Positions 1-8,377 of a DNA stretch of 41,313 bases are shown here, in pieces. Under the pieces are notes generated by a model, which was not told the origin of the DNA, did no database searches, and worked only from the letters and a program-made list of their open reading frames with translations. Every line of letters starts with the position of its first letter. Positions within the stretch are counted from its first letter, which is position 1. This stretch comes from Candidatus Eiseniibacteriota bacterium (GTDB lineage: Bacteria > Eisenbacteria > RBG-16-71-46 > CAIMUX01 > WJJG01): contig WJJG01000049.1 of the NCBI GenBank assembly GCA_014729815.1, positions 1-41,313 on the forward strand. The letters are read 5' to 3'. Both the position numbers and the translations under genes were made by a program.

Positions 1-585
1 CTCCTCTGCCGTCTCGCACGCGCGGCGGATCTCGCCGGCCAGGGCCACGCGGGTGACGCCGGAGATCTGCTGCAGTCGGCCGCGCCACCGCTCGGCCACG
101 CGCAGCGCGCTGAGGCGCAGCCAGCGCCCGTGGGACTGGCGCCGCAGGTGCAACGCCTGCTCGATCTGGGCCTCGAGCCCCTTGTCGAATCCGCGAAGAC
201 GCGCCACCGCCCCCCGCTGGCAGGCGCGCCGGAGCTGCTTGAGGGTGACGATTCCTCCTTGCTGCCAGAGCGTCCGCGCCCGCGCCGGACCGATGCCGGG
301 CGTGCGCAGCAGATCCCAGAGCCCGGGAGGAACGCGCACCAGCTTCGCGTCCAGCTCCGGGGCGCTGCCCGCGCGGACCAACTCTCGCAAGGGAGCCGCG
401 AGACGGGTGGGGAGCTCCACGGCGGCTCGATTCCCCTCGCGCCACGCTCGCCACTGCCGCTCATCGATCGCCTCGAGCGCGCGTCGCGCACGATCGGCGT
501 CGGTTTCTTCCGCGGCCTGCTCTCCGAGAAGCTCGGCCGCCGCGGCCAGGCGGCGCAGATAGGCGATGGTCTCCTGACGATCCAT
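1..585 (-). CDS. DNA polymerase X-family (PolX-like) protein, N-terminal part
   Basis: The minus frame is open from an ATG at 585 to the window edge, giving 195 residues of a longer protein. It starts MDRQETIAYLRRLAAAAELL, as PolX 8-kDa domains do. It carries a helix-hairpin-helix around residues 93-100 (TPGIGPAR) and a second repeat near LRGFDKGLEAQIEQAL. It then reaches the start of the nucleotidyltransferase palm (VALAGEIRRACETAEE). In active family X polymerases this stretch is usually AGS-RR--ET-GD-D, carrying the first metal-binding aspartates. Here the Ser is Glu and the Gly-Asp is Glu-Glu, so the polymerase site may be degenerate, as in some bacterial PolX proteins that keep only the C-terminal PHP nuclease. 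The PHP domain would lie outside the window. Presumed role is base-excision repair. The family call is fairly sure; activity cannot be judged. Confidence 0.75.
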   Translation of the reverse strand, partial: MDRQETIAYLRRLAAAAELLGEQAAEETDADRARRALEAIDERQWRAWREGNRAAVELPTRLAAPLRELVRAGSAPELDAKLVRVPPGLWDLLRTPGIGPARARTLWQQGGIVTLKQLRRACQRGAVARLRGFDKGLEAQIEQALHLRRQSHGRWLRLSALRVAERWRGRLQQISGVTRVALAGEIRRACETAEE

Positions 586-615
586 ATGCCCCGCGCTCTC
601 CGAGTTCCGATGGGC

Positions 616-1284
616 CTAGGACGGCTTGGCCATCTCCAGGACGGCGGCGACGACCGCGGAGATGCCGGGCGCGATCTCGGCCGCGTTGCGTCCCAGCATG
701 TAGGCTGGCGTGGTGGCGATGGCGTGCTCGCGGTCGACGTGCGCCTGATCCGCCCGACGCGCGATGTGTCGAGCGCCCCAGGCCTCGATGTCCGCGGCGA
801 CGTGCGGGTCGTCGCCGATGGTGACCTCCACCGGCAGCCCGGCCCGTCCGAAGAGGCCGGCCACGATCACCGGGGCGATGCAGATCGCGCCGATCGGCTT
901 GCCCCGCTCGCGCAGCGCCTGAAGCAAGGCGGCGACATCCTCACGAATCGAGAACGCCTGACCGCGCTCGCCGTAGTCGCAGAGATTCAGTGCCGCACCC
1001 ATCCCGCCCGGGATGATCAGGCCGTCGAGCGCATCGGCGGGGACCGCGGAGAGCGGCTGGATCTCGCCGCGGGCGATGCGCGCCGCCTCGGTGAGCATGT
1101 CGCGCTGCTCCGCGGTCGACTGGCCGGTGCGGTGGTCGATGACCTTGGTCTGCGGCGCTTCGGGGGCCAGACAGACGACGGCCGCGCCGTGCTGGGCGAG
1201 ATAGAGCAGGGTCAGCGTCGCCTCGTGGATCTCACTGCCATCCTGGACGCCGGCTCCGGCGAGCAGCACACCGATTCGTTTCAC
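616..1284 (-). CDS. elbB: ElbB-type glyoxalase (DJ-1/PfpI superfamily)
   Basis: A 222-residue protein matching the E. coli ElbB length (about 217). ElbB belongs to the DJ-1/PfpI superfamily, has glyoxalase activity in vitro and was linked by genetics to isoprenoid synthesis. Visible motifs are the N-terminal strand KRIGVLLAGAGVQDGSEIHE, the PGGMGAALNLCDYG glycine-rich turn and the nucleophile elbow GKPIGAICIAP with its cysteine. The frame stays open upstream to an ATG at 1350. However, the GTG at 1284 has an AAAGGAG ribosome site 7 bases upstream and gives the usual ElbB start MKRIGVLLAG, so it is chosen. It stands alone on the minus strand, 30 bases upstream of the PolX gene. The dxs gene lies 3 kb away on the other strand, a loose isoprenoid link. 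Confidence 0.88.
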   Translation of the reverse strand: MKRIGVLLAGAGVQDGSEIHEATLTLLYLAQHGAAVVCLAPEAPQTKVIDHRTGQSTAEQRDMLTEAARIARGEIQPLSAVPADALDGLIIPGGMGAALNLCDYGERGQAFSIREDVAALLQALRERGKPIGAICIAPVIVAGLFGRAGLPVEVTIGDDPHVAADIEAWGARHIARRADQAHVDREHAIATTPAYMLGRNAAEIAPGISAVVAAVLEMAKPS

Positions 1285-1379
1285 CGCGAAGCTCCTTTCC
1301 GAGAGGGATCTGGTGACGCGCGGCGCCAGGACCGCCTGCCCCGGCGCCACCGCTCCTGGATGCGCGAACGGAGCGCACT

Positions 1380-1408
1380 AGCCTAGGGGGGTTCACGTGA
1401 TTCCGCAA
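1380..1408 (-). promoter_or_regulatory. possible sigma-70 promoter for elbB
   Basis: Read on the minus strand, TTGCGG (1408-1403), a 17-base spacer and TAGGCT (1385-1380) lie about 95 bases before the elbB start. The match is moderate. The divergent gap 1285-1621 shows nothing else clear except the -10-like box listed next. Confidence 0.3.
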
Positions 1409-1608
1409 AGGATCATTCTCGGCACCGCGGGGCACGCGGGAATCACACGATGCCACCGAGCGCACGGGCGCGGGAGCCTGGAGCATCACCGGCGTACCCC
1501 TCGGCCGAGACGGGCGCCGGCGACACGAGGCGATGTGGCGCGCAGGCATGGCGCGGCGCTCTCTCCGAGTCCGGGCAGGGAACGTTTCCCCGCGCTGCCG
1601 CTGCCGGC

Positions 1609-1614
1609 TATCAT
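1609..1614 (+). promoter_or_regulatory. possible -10 box just before the PfkB kinase start
   Basis: TATCAT ends 7 bases before the ATG at 1622 and no Shine-Dalgarno sequence is present. This arrangement would fit a leaderless or near-leaderless transcript. No convincing -35 hexamer is seen. Confidence 0.3.
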
Positions 1615-1621
1615 ACCCGGC

Positions 1622-2578
1622 ATGCCCGCAATCGACTTTCCGCCGCGCCTGCCTGCAGCCCGCACCTGGGATGTCGTCGGCCTGGGTGCCAACGCTGCCG
1701 ATCATCTCCTGACGGTCACCCACCACCCGCGACCGGGAGAGAAGGTCCGCTTCTGTGACTACCGCTATCAGGGGGGCGGGCAGACGGCCACCGCCCTGGT
1801 CACCGTCGCGCGCCTCGGCCACCGCGCGCGTTACATCGGCGCCGTAGGGGATGACGCCGATGGCCGCGCGAACCTGACCGGGCTCCGCGACGAAGGCGTA
1901 GACGTGAGCGCCGTGCGCGTGCGCCCCGGGGGGCTGACGCAGCGAGCCATGATCCTGATCGATCGGCGGACTGGGGAGCGCACGATCGTTTGGGGGCGCA
2001 GTCCCGGCCTCGTGCTGGGCGCCGAGGAGATCGAGGCGGAACAGATCGCCGCGGGACGGATCCTGCACACCGATGCCCAGGATCCGCACGCCTCCGCGCG
2101 CGCCGCCCGCATCGCCCGTGCCGCGGGCATGCCCGTGATGGTCGACCTGGAACGCGCCGGCGACGGGATCGACGCGTTGCTGCCCGAGGTCGATCTGCTG
2201 ATCGCCGCCGACGGCTTCGCCGAGGCGGTCAGCGGGGCGGAGCGGCGCTCGCATGCGCTGCGCTGGCTCGGGCAGCGCACCCGCGGAGCCCTGGTGCTCG
2301 TCACCCGCGGCGCCGAGGGGTGTGAGCTGCTGCGCGCTGGCGCCGTGTGCCGCTATCCGGCCTATGCCGTGGAGGCGGCGGATACGACCGGGGCGGGGGA
2401 TGTCTTCCACGGGGCCTTTGCCGTGGGCTGTCTGCACGGATGGCCGCTCGAGGAGGTGATCGATTTCAGCCAGGCCGTGGCGGCGATGAAGTGCCGGCAG
2501 GTCGGCGGCCGCGGAGGCATTCCGCGGCGTCTCGAGGAGGTCGACGCGTTTCGGGCGGCGACACCCCACCGACGCTGA
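1622..2578 (+). CDS. PfkB/ribokinase-family carbohydrate kinase
   Basis: A 318-residue kinase of the ribokinase fold, which phosphorylates a sugar or nucleoside hydroxyl using ATP. The N-terminal part has WDVVGLGANAADHLLTV and the substrate-binding glycine run YQGGGQTATALV. The family's C-terminal signature DTTGAGDVFHGAF (about residues 253-265) supplies the anion hole and catalytic Asp. The beta-clasp region includes RTGERTIVWGRSP. The frame is open upstream to 1397, but homology begins at the ATG at 1622, just after a -10-like box. Substrate cannot be read from sequence; the family includes ribokinase, adenosine kinase, fructokinase and sugar-acid kinases. The gene stands alone between elbB (divergent) and the radical SAM gene, which has its own promoter. 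Confidence 0.88.
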   Translation: MPAIDFPPRLPAARTWDVVGLGANAADHLLTVTHHPRPGEKVRFCDYRYQGGGQTATALVTVARLGHRARYIGAVGDDADGRANLTGLRDEGVDVSAVRVRPGGLTQRAMILIDRRTGERTIVWGRSPGLVLGAEEIEAEQIAAGRILHTDAQDPHASARAARIARAAGMPVMVDLERAGDGIDALLPEVDLLIAADGFAEAVSGAERRSHALRWLGQRTRGALVLVTRGAEGCELLRAGAVCRYPAYAVEAADTTGAGDVFHGAFAVGCLHGWPLEEVIDFSQAVAAMKCRQVGGRGGIPRRLEEVDAFRAATPHRR

Positions 2579-2601
2579 GCAGGATCAGCGGGGCGGTCGA
2601 C

Positions 2602-2631
2602 TTGCCGCATCGGCGGACGATTCTGTAGAAT
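2602..2631 (+). promoter_or_regulatory. sigma-70-like promoter before the radical SAM gene
   Basis: TTGCCG (2602-2607), an 18-base spacer and TAGAAT (2626-2631). Transcription would start near 2638, about 50 bases before the ATG at 2689. The -10 hexamer is identical to that of the rpsU promoter in this window. Confidence 0.6.
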
Positions 2632-2688
2632 CGGTGCTTCGCTTTGTGCGCCCTGCGGCTGCGCCGCGCGGTGCACGCCGGAGGATGG

Positions 2689-4125
2689 ATGCACGTTGCC
2701 CTCGGTTTCCTGGGGCTGCGCTTCTCGATTCCCTTGGGCGCGGCCTACGTCGCCGGCGCGCTGCGCGCGGCCGGCCATCGTGTCTCCCTCTTCGTCGCGG
2801 ATCGACGGGGGGCGCAGCTCTTCGAGCGCCTGGCGAGCGATCCACCCGACCTGGTGGCCTACGGGCCGATGTCGGGGGACCACGCTGGCTATCTAGCCCT
2901 GCACGCGCGTCTCCGGCGGCGCCTGGCGGTGCCGTCGGTCTGGGGCGGTCCCCATGCGACCTTCTTCCCCGATCTAATCCGGCGTGAGGGGGTGGATGCC
3001 GTGTGCCTGGGGGAGGCCGAGGAAGCCATGGTCGAATTCGTCGATCGCTACGCGCGCGACGGCGCGTGGCCGACCGACGTGCGCAACTTCTGGGTCAAGG
3101 GACCGGATGGGACGATCCATCGCAATCCGGTACGCCCACTGATCCGCGATCTGGATGGCTTGCCCCATCCGGCGCGGGATCTCTTCCTCGAAGCGCACCC
3201 GATCCTCCACCAGCACGGCATCAAGCACTTCATCGCCAACCGTGGCTGTCCCTTCAAGTGCACCTACTGTTTCAATCAGTCGCTACACCGCCTCTACGGC
3301 CGCGATGAGCCGCTGGTCCGGTCGCGGGACCCTGAGGAGGTCTGCGACGAGATCCTCGAGGTGCGACGCGCCACCCTGCTCGAGATGGTGGCCTTCGTCG
3401 ACGACTCCTTCACGCTGGATGTGGACTGGCTGCGGCGCTTCGCGGAGGTCTACAAGCGTCGGGTGGGCCTGCCTTATAGCTGCAATCTGCGACTCGACTA
3501 CTGCACGCCGGAGGTGGCCGACCTGCTGGCCGATTCCGGCTGCGCCCTGGCGTTCGTCGGTATCGAGTCCGGGGATGCGGAGGTCCGTCGGCGTCTCCTG
3601 GGCCGGCGGATGTCGAACGAAACGATCCGCACTTCGGTCGGACTGCTCCACGTGCGGGGATTGCGGACCATCGCCGAGAATATGATCGGACTGCCGGGCG
3701 AGAGCTTCGAGCAGGCCCTGCGTACGCTGCGCCTCAACATGGAGCTGCGCCCCACGCTGGCCAACGCCTCGCTCTTCACGCCCTATCCGGATCTGCCGCT
3801 GACCCGCTATGCGATCCGCCACGGTCACTTCGCGGGCGGCGTGGACGATCTCGGGACCAACTACTACCATCATTCGCTGATGCGCTATCCTTCGCGTGAC
3901 GCGCGAAATCGGATGGTCAACGTACGTTGTTTCTTCAGCTTCCTGGCGCGCCACCCTCGGTTCTGGCCGTGGTTGCGTCCCCTCCTGCGGCTCCCCCCCA
4001 ACGCGCTCTTTCGCCTCTTCGGCGACCTGATGGACGGTCACTATCTCAGCCGGTGCACCGCCTATCGGATGCCGATCTGGCGCCTGGTGCGGATCCTGCT
4101 GCACTACCTGCGGGCCTATCGGTAG
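2689..4125 (+). CDS. B12-binding-domain radical SAM protein
   Basis: A 478-residue protein with two parts. Residues about 10-150 form a cobalamin-binding-like Rossmann domain (VWGGPHATFFPDLIRREGVD followed by the usual CLGEAE motif). Residues about 175-400 form a radical SAM core whose cysteines are C187, C191 and C194 (GCPFKCTYC), ligands of the [4Fe-4S] cluster that cleaves S-adenosylmethionine. The C-terminal region is rich in Arg and aromatics. Relatives in this class include methylases and ring-forming enzymes such as BchE and the hopanoid protein HpnJ. The ATG at 2689 is chosen because GGAGG lies just upstream (2680-2684) and homology starts there. It is directly upstream of dxs, so a role in lipid or isoprenoid modification is possible but unproved. 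Confidence 0.85.
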   Translation: MHVALGFLGLRFSIPLGAAYVAGALRAAGHRVSLFVADRRGAQLFERLASDPPDLVAYGPMSGDHAGYLALHARLRRRLAVPSVWGGPHATFFPDLIRREGVDAVCLGEAEEAMVEFVDRYARDGAWPTDVRNFWVKGPDGTIHRNPVRPLIRDLDGLPHPARDLFLEAHPILHQHGIKHFIANRGCPFKCTYCFNQSLHRLYGRDEPLVRSRDPEEVCDEILEVRRATLLEMVAFVDDSFTLDVDWLRRFAEVYKRRVGLPYSCNLRLDYCTPEVADLLADSGCALAFVGIESGDAEVRRRLLGRRMSNETIRTSVGLLHVRGLRTIAENMIGLPGESFEQALRTLRLNMELRPTLANASLFTPYPDLPLTRYAIRHGHFAGGVDDLGTNYYHHSLMRYPSRDARNRMVNVRCFFSFLARHPRFWPWLRPLLRLPPNALFRLFGDLMDGHYLSRCTAYRMPIWRLVRILLHYLRAYR

Positions 4126-4140
4126 TCGCAGGCGCAGACC

Positions 4141-4170
4141 TTGACTTCGCAAGCGCTTGCGCCGTAGCCT
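4141..4170 (+). promoter_or_regulatory. sigma-70-like promoter before dxs
   Basis: TTGACT (4141-4146), an 18-base spacer and TAGCCT (4165-4170). Transcription would start near 4177, about 84 bases before the chosen dxs start. The spacer holds a perfect palindrome, listed separately. Confidence 0.5.
4148..4161 (+). promoter_or_regulatory. 14-bp palindrome in the dxs promoter spacer, possible operator
   Basis: CGCAAGCGCTTGCG is a perfect palindrome lying wholly between the -35 and -10 hexamers. Its form, with a central CG and GCAA/TTGC arms, resembles operators of LacI/GalR-family regulators. A bound dimer there would block RNA polymerase. No regulator gene of that family is in the window. Confidence 0.4.
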
Positions 4171-4260
4171 GCCGGGATGGATCCGACCGGGTCCTGCGCG
4201 GGTAGTGGCCCGCGGAATCGGAGCACGGGCGCCGATCGGCGCCCGCGCGGGGGGAGAAGC

Positions 4261-6243
4261 GTGGCCGCAGGTGAACTGCTCAGCAGGATCTCGGGACCCC
4301 AGGATCTGCGGGGTCTCGATGCGGATCGCCTGCCGCAGCTCTGTGGCGAGATCCGCGAGACGATCATCGAGACGGTGCGGCGCAACGGGGGCCACCTGGC
4401 GCCCAGCCTGGGCGTGGTCGAGCTGACGGTCGCCCTGCACCGGGTCTTCGAGTCACCCCACGACCGCATCATCTGGGATGTCGGGCACCAGTGCTACGCC
4501 CACAAGCTCCTCACCGGCCGCCGCGAGGCGTTCGCCGAGATCCGCCGGGAGGGGGGTCCCAGCGGTTTCTGTCGCCGCGACGAGAGCCCCCACGATCCGT
4601 TCGGCGCGGGACACGCCAGCACCTCGATCTCGAGCGCCCTCGGCATCGCCACCGCGCGGGACCGGCAGGGCGAGGACTACCGCGTGGTCGCGGTCATCGG
4701 CGATGGCGGCCTGTCGGGGGGTTTGGCTCTCGAAGGTCTTGATCGGGCAGGTGATTGCGGGCGTGATCTGATCGTCGTTCTCAACGACAACAACATGTCG
4801 ATCTCGCCGACGGTGGGCGCGATATCACGGCACCTGACGGAGATCATCACCCATCCACTCTTCGAGCGCGCCAAGCGCGACATCTGGGAGCTGACCGAGA
4901 AGGTGCCCCCGGTCACCCAGCCCGTACGCCAGATGGCGCGACGCATCGAGGAGAGCCTCAAGGGCTTCCTGACGCCGGGCCTCTTCTTCGAGAATCTCGG
5001 CTTCCGCTATCTGGGACCGATCGAGGGGCACGATCTGCGGGCCCTCGAGCGCGTCTTGAAGAAGGTGCGACGCATGCACGGGCCGATCCTCGTGCATGTG
5101 CTGACCCAGAAGGGACGCGGACTGCCGGATGCCGAGGATGATCCACGCAAGTACCACGGTGTGCCGCCGGTGCGGGCCGAGAGCGGCAAGGTCGAGACCG
5201 GCAACGGGCGCATCAGCTACACGGAGATCTTCGGCGAAGCGCTGTGCGAACTCGCCGAGCGGGACGATCGCCTGGTGGCGGTCTCGGCGGCCATGTGTGA
5301 TGGCACCGGTCTGACGACCTTCGCCCGCCGATTTCCCGACCGATTCTACGATGTGGGGATCGCCGAAGGGCATGCCGTCACCTTCGCGGCCGGACTGGCC
5401 GCCGAGGGATTGCGTCCCGTCGTGGCCGTCTATTCGACCTTCCTGCAACGCGCCTTCGATCAGTTGGTGCACGATGTGGCCCTGCAGCGCCTGCCGGTGA
5501 TCTTCGCCCTCGATCGTGCCGGGCTCGTGGGCGAGGACGGCGCGACGCACCATGGCGCCCTCGATCTGGCCTACTTGAGCTGCATTCCGCACTTCGTGGT
5601 CTGCGCGCCGCGCAACGGCGCCGAGCTGCGCGACCTGTTGCGCACCGCGCAGGACTGTGCGCGGGGACCGTTCGCCATCCGCTATCCACGCGCGGCGATT
5701 CCGGACGCCGAGCGGCCCGGGGCCACGCCGCGCCGTCTGGAGATCGGCCGGTGGGAGCGCCTGCGGGCCGGGTCCCATGTGGCGGTGCTGGCGGTCGGCA
5801 CGATGGTGGCCGTGGCGGAGGCTGCGGCGGCGCGATTGGCGACACGCCGGATCGAGGTCGAACTGGTCAACGCACGCTTCGTCAAGCCGCTCGATCGGGA
5901 GATGCTCGGGGATCTCGCGCGCCGCCACACACGCATCGTGACGCTCGAAGAGGGAACGGTGGCCGGTGGGTTCGCCGCGCAGATCGAGCGCGCCCTGGCG
6001 GATCGGCCGGCGCCGGAGCCGCGTCCGGTGCTGCGGCGACTCGGACTGCCGGATCGGTTCATACCCCACGCGACGCGCAACGCGCAGCTGGCGCGGTGTG
6101 AACTGACGCCCGAGCGGATCGCGTCGCGGATCGCCGTGTTCTGCGACGAAGGTGCGCGTGCGGGGGGCGCCGTGGGACGGACCGCCGATGCGGCGGCGCT
6201 GTCGGCGATGGGGGCCAGTCGGTTGACGCGAGAGGAGGGATGA
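4261..6243 (+). CDS. dxs: 1-deoxy-D-xylulose-5-phosphate synthase
   Basis: Condenses pyruvate and glyceraldehyde-3-phosphate, using thiamine diphosphate, in the first step of the MEP isoprenoid pathway; it also feeds thiamine and pyridoxal synthesis. The product has 660 residues, normal for Dxs (about 620-650). Visible features are NGGHLAPSLGVVELTVALH near the start, the DVGHQCYAHKLLTGR motif, and the thiamine diphosphate motif from GDGGLSGG (residues 147 on) to NDNNMSI. The linker HVLTQKGRG, the pyrimidine domain with FYDVGIAEGHAVTFAAG and a C-terminal transketolase domain ending near residue 620 follow. The GTG at 4261 has a GGGGAGA site 5-6 bases upstream. An ATG at 4177 in the same frame would add 28 low-complexity residues at the predicted transcript start. 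It overlaps trxB by 4 bases, implying translational coupling. Confidence 0.95.
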   Translation: MAAGELLSRISGPQDLRGLDADRLPQLCGEIRETIIETVRRNGGHLAPSLGVVELTVALHRVFESPHDRIIWDVGHQCYAHKLLTGRREAFAEIRREGGPSGFCRRDESPHDPFGAGHASTSISSALGIATARDRQGEDYRVVAVIGDGGLSGGLALEGLDRAGDCGRDLIVVLNDNNMSISPTVGAISRHLTEIITHPLFERAKRDIWELTEKVPPVTQPVRQMARRIEESLKGFLTPGLFFENLGFRYLGPIEGHDLRALERVLKKVRRMHGPILVHVLTQKGRGLPDAEDDPRKYHGVPPVRAESGKVETGNGRISYTEIFGEALCELAERDDRLVAVSAAMCDGTGLTTFARRFPDRFYDVGIAEGHAVTFAAGLAAEGLRPVVAVYSTFLQRAFDQLVHDVALQRLPVIFALDRAGLVGEDGATHHGALDLAYLSCIPHFVVCAPRNGAELRDLLRTAQDCARGPFAIRYPRAAIPDAERPGATPRRLEIGRWERLRAGSHVAVLAVGTMVAVAEAAAARLATRRIEVELVNARFVKPLDREMLGDLARRHTRIVTLEEGTVAGGFAAQIERALADRPAPEPRPVLRRLGLPDRFIPHATRNAQLARCELTPERIASRIAVFCDEGARAGGAVGRTADAAALSAMGASRLTREEG

Positions 6244-7190
6244 GGGCGGTGGAGAATCTCGTCATTCTGGGATCGGGGCCCGCCGGCCTGACGGCTGCGA
6301 TCTATGCGGCGCGGGCCCAGCTCGATCCGGTTCTGATCCATGGTCCCGAGCGGGGCGGGCAGCTGATGATCACGACCGAGGTCGAGAACTTCCCCGGTTT
6401 CCCCGAGGGGATTACCGGGCCCGAGCTGATGGAGCGTTTCCAGAAGCAGGCCGAGCGCTTTCGAACGCGCTTCCGCGAGCATCTGGTCCATCGCGTGGAG
6501 CTGGGCCGGCAGCCCTTCCGCCTGACGCTCGATACCGAGGAGGTCGTCGAGTGCCAGGCCCTGATCATCTCGACCGGCGCCTCGGCGCGCTGGTTGGGGC
6601 TCGAGTCGGAGGCCGCCCTGCGTGGAGCGGGCGTCAGCGCCTGCGCCACCTGTGACGGCTTCTTCTTCCAGGGCAAGGAGGTGATCGTCGTCGGCGGCGG
6701 CGATACGGCGATCGAAGACGCCACTTTCCTGACCCACTACGCCTCGAAGGTCTACATCGTGCATCGCCGCGATCAGTTGCGTGCGTCGAAGTTCATGCAG
6801 GAGAAGGCGCGCGCCAACGAGAAGATCGATTTCATCTGGGATTCGGTGGTCGAGGAGGTGCGCGACGTCGAGAAGCGGCAGGTCACGGCGGTGGTGCTCA
6901 AGAACGTCAAGACCGGAGCGCTGCGCGAGATGCCGATCGACGGGGTCTTCGTGGCCATCGGCCACCAGCCGAATACGAAGCTCTTCACCGGGCAGTTGGA
7001 GATGGATCCGGCGGGATACCTCGTGACCAAGGGCGGCACCACGAGCACCAACGTGCCGGGTGTCTTCGCCGCCGGGGATGTGGCCGATTCGCGCTACCGC
7101 CAGGCGATCAGTGCTGCCGGAAGCGGGTGCATGGCCGCCATCGATGCCGAGCGTTTCCTGGGAGGCGAGCCGCCGCCGCTGGATCGCTAG
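6240..7190 (+). CDS. trxB: thioredoxin reductase
   Basis: An FAD-dependent enzyme passing electrons from NADPH to thioredoxin. The 316-residue length is typical. Motifs in order are the FAD dinucleotide site GSGPAGLTAAIYAARA (residues about 11-26), the redox-active disulfide CATC in VSACATCDGFFFQGK (about 138-141), the NADPH site GGGDTAIEDATFLT with HRRDQLRASK, and the C-terminal FAD site GVFAAGDVADSRYRQA. The ATG at 6240 overlaps the dxs stop (ATGA). A GTG at 6249 is also plausible, because AGGAGG (6233-6238) is only 1 base from the ATG but 10 bases from the GTG; this changes three residues only. The gene lies between dxs and def, probably on the dxs transcript. Confidence 0.95.
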   Translation: MRAVENLVILGSGPAGLTAAIYAARAQLDPVLIHGPERGGQLMITTEVENFPGFPEGITGPELMERFQKQAERFRTRFREHLVHRVELGRQPFRLTLDTEEVVECQALIISTGASARWLGLESEAALRGAGVSACATCDGFFFQGKEVIVVGGGDTAIEDATFLTHYASKVYIVHRRDQLRASKFMQEKARANEKIDFIWDSVVEEVRDVEKRQVTAVVLKNVKTGALREMPIDGVFVAIGHQPNTKLFTGQLEMDPAGYLVTKGGTTSTNVPGVFAAGDVADSRYRQAISAAGSGCMAAIDAERFLGGEPPPLDR

Positions 7191-7287
7191 CGGCGGGAAC
7201 CACGGCCGCGAGCCGGGGTGTCTCCGCCTCCAGGGTGCGGGCGCGCCAGGGCAGGCGCGGTTCGTCGGCAGCCACAGGAGATGTGCC

Positions 7288-7818
7288 ATGTCGCTCAGAA
7301 CGATCATCCTCTACGGACATCCCACGCTGCGCCAGCGCGCGGCCGAGGTCACCGAGTTCGGGGAGGGACTGCGCACGCTGGTCGAGGATCTCTTCGAGAC
7401 GATGGGGACCGAGCGCGGGATCGGATTGGCGGCGCCCCAGATCAACGTTGCCGAGCGGGTGATCGTGGTCGACCCCACGCCGGTGACCGAGGAGGAGTCT
7501 CGGCCGCTGGCGCTGATCAACCCGGAGATCGCCGACTACGAGGGGCAGTCGACCCTCGAGGAGGGCTGCCTGAGCATCCCGGGCGTCTATGCCGAGGTCC
7601 AGCGACCGGCGCGCATTCGGGTGCGATACCGCGACGTGGATGGCGGCGCACAAGAGGAGACCTTTGCCGATCTGATGGCGCGCGTGATTCTGCACGAGAC
7701 GGATCATCTCGACGGCAAGCTGTTCGTCGATCACCTTTCGGCCATGCGCCGCAGCCTGCTGACGCGCAAGCTGCGTGCGATCGACGCCGATCGGCGCCGG
7801 CAGGCCATGCGTCTCTAG
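7288..7818 (+). CDS. def: peptide deformylase
   Basis: Removes the N-formyl group from nascent proteins; a metal-dependent (usually Fe2+) hydrolase. The 176-residue protein has all three family motifs in order: GIGLAAPQ, EGCLSIPG with the metal-binding Cys, and HETDHLDG supplying the two His ligands and catalytic Glu. The ATG at 7288 has an ACAGGAG site about 7 bases upstream. The 97-base gap after trxB holds no clear promoter or terminator, so it is probably part of the dxs-trxB transcript. The next gene follows after 28 bases with its own strong ribosome site. Confidence 0.96.
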   Translation: MSLRTIILYGHPTLRQRAAEVTEFGEGLRTLVEDLFETMGTERGIGLAAPQINVAERVIVVDPTPVTEEESRPLALINPEIADYEGQSTLEEGCLSIPGVYAEVQRPARIRVRYRDVDGGAQEETFADLMARVILHETDHLDGKLFVDHLSAMRRSLLTRKLRAIDADRRRQAMRL

Positions 7819-7846
7819 GAATCCGGTTCTGGTGAAAGGAGCGGCC

Positions 7847-8377
7847 ATGGAGGCCAGGCAGGGAGCCCGGAGCGAGGAGGATGCCGACCGTCGACGTCTG
7901 GAGGATGCCGCCAAGCTCTGGCTGGCGCACGATGGTCTCTGGTTCCAGGCGGTCGAGCAGAGATTCGGCATGGAAGCCGCGATTGCCTGCGACAAGGCGG
8001 CCTGGGGGCGCTTCTCACCGCTCGAGGCGCGCCGGATCCTGGCGCGCCTCGGCGCCCAGCCGGGCGGCGGTCTCGATCTGCTCGAGCGCGCCCTGGGGGA
8101 ACGCCTCTACAGTCATCTGAATCGACAGAGCAGCGATCGACCTGCGCCGGAGCGCCTCATCTTCCGTATGCGCAGCTGCCGCGTGCAGGACGCGCGGCAA
8201 CGCAAGGGACTGCCCGACTTCCCTTGCCGCGAGGTCGGCATCGTCGAGTATCGCACCTTCGCCGAGACGATCGATCGGCGCATCCGCACGCGCTGTATCT
8301 CCTGCCCGCCCGATCCCCGCCCGGAAGGAGCAGTGTGCGTCTGGGAGTTCACCCTCGATGAGGGCGCGGGCCGGTGA
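7847..8377 (+). CDS. DUF6125-family protein
   Basis: A 176-residue soluble protein recalling the DUF6125 family, whose function is not known to me. Characteristic stretches are LWLAHDGLWFQAVEQRFGME, the AW-RFSPLEARRILARLG helix, FRMRSCRVQDARQRKGLPDF, and a cysteine-bearing tail (CISCPPDPRP, then CVWEF). The five or so conserved-looking cysteines in the last 80 residues suggest a metal or Fe-S site, but this is inference. Start chosen by AAAGGAG 5 bases before the ATG at 7847. It overlaps the activase gene by 4 bases (GTGA), so it is very likely co-translated with it and may assist or serve the activase/dehydratase pair. Confidence 0.75.
   Translation: MEARQGARSEEDADRRRLEDAAKLWLAHDGLWFQAVEQRFGMEAAIACDKAAWGRFSPLEARRILARLGAQPGGGLDLLERALGERLYSHLNRQSSDRPAPERLIFRMRSCRVQDARQRKGLPDFPCREVGIVEYRTFAETIDRRIRTRCISCPPDPRPEGAVCVWEFTLDEGAGR

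Noticed and set aside
130-1386. Long plus-strand open frame of 418 codons
   Set aside because: It runs antisense to PolX and elbB, both with clear family motifs, and its translation has no family resemblance.
1232-2569. Long minus-strand open frame over the PfkB kinase
   Set aside because: It is the antisense shadow of a clear kinase in G+C-rich sequence.
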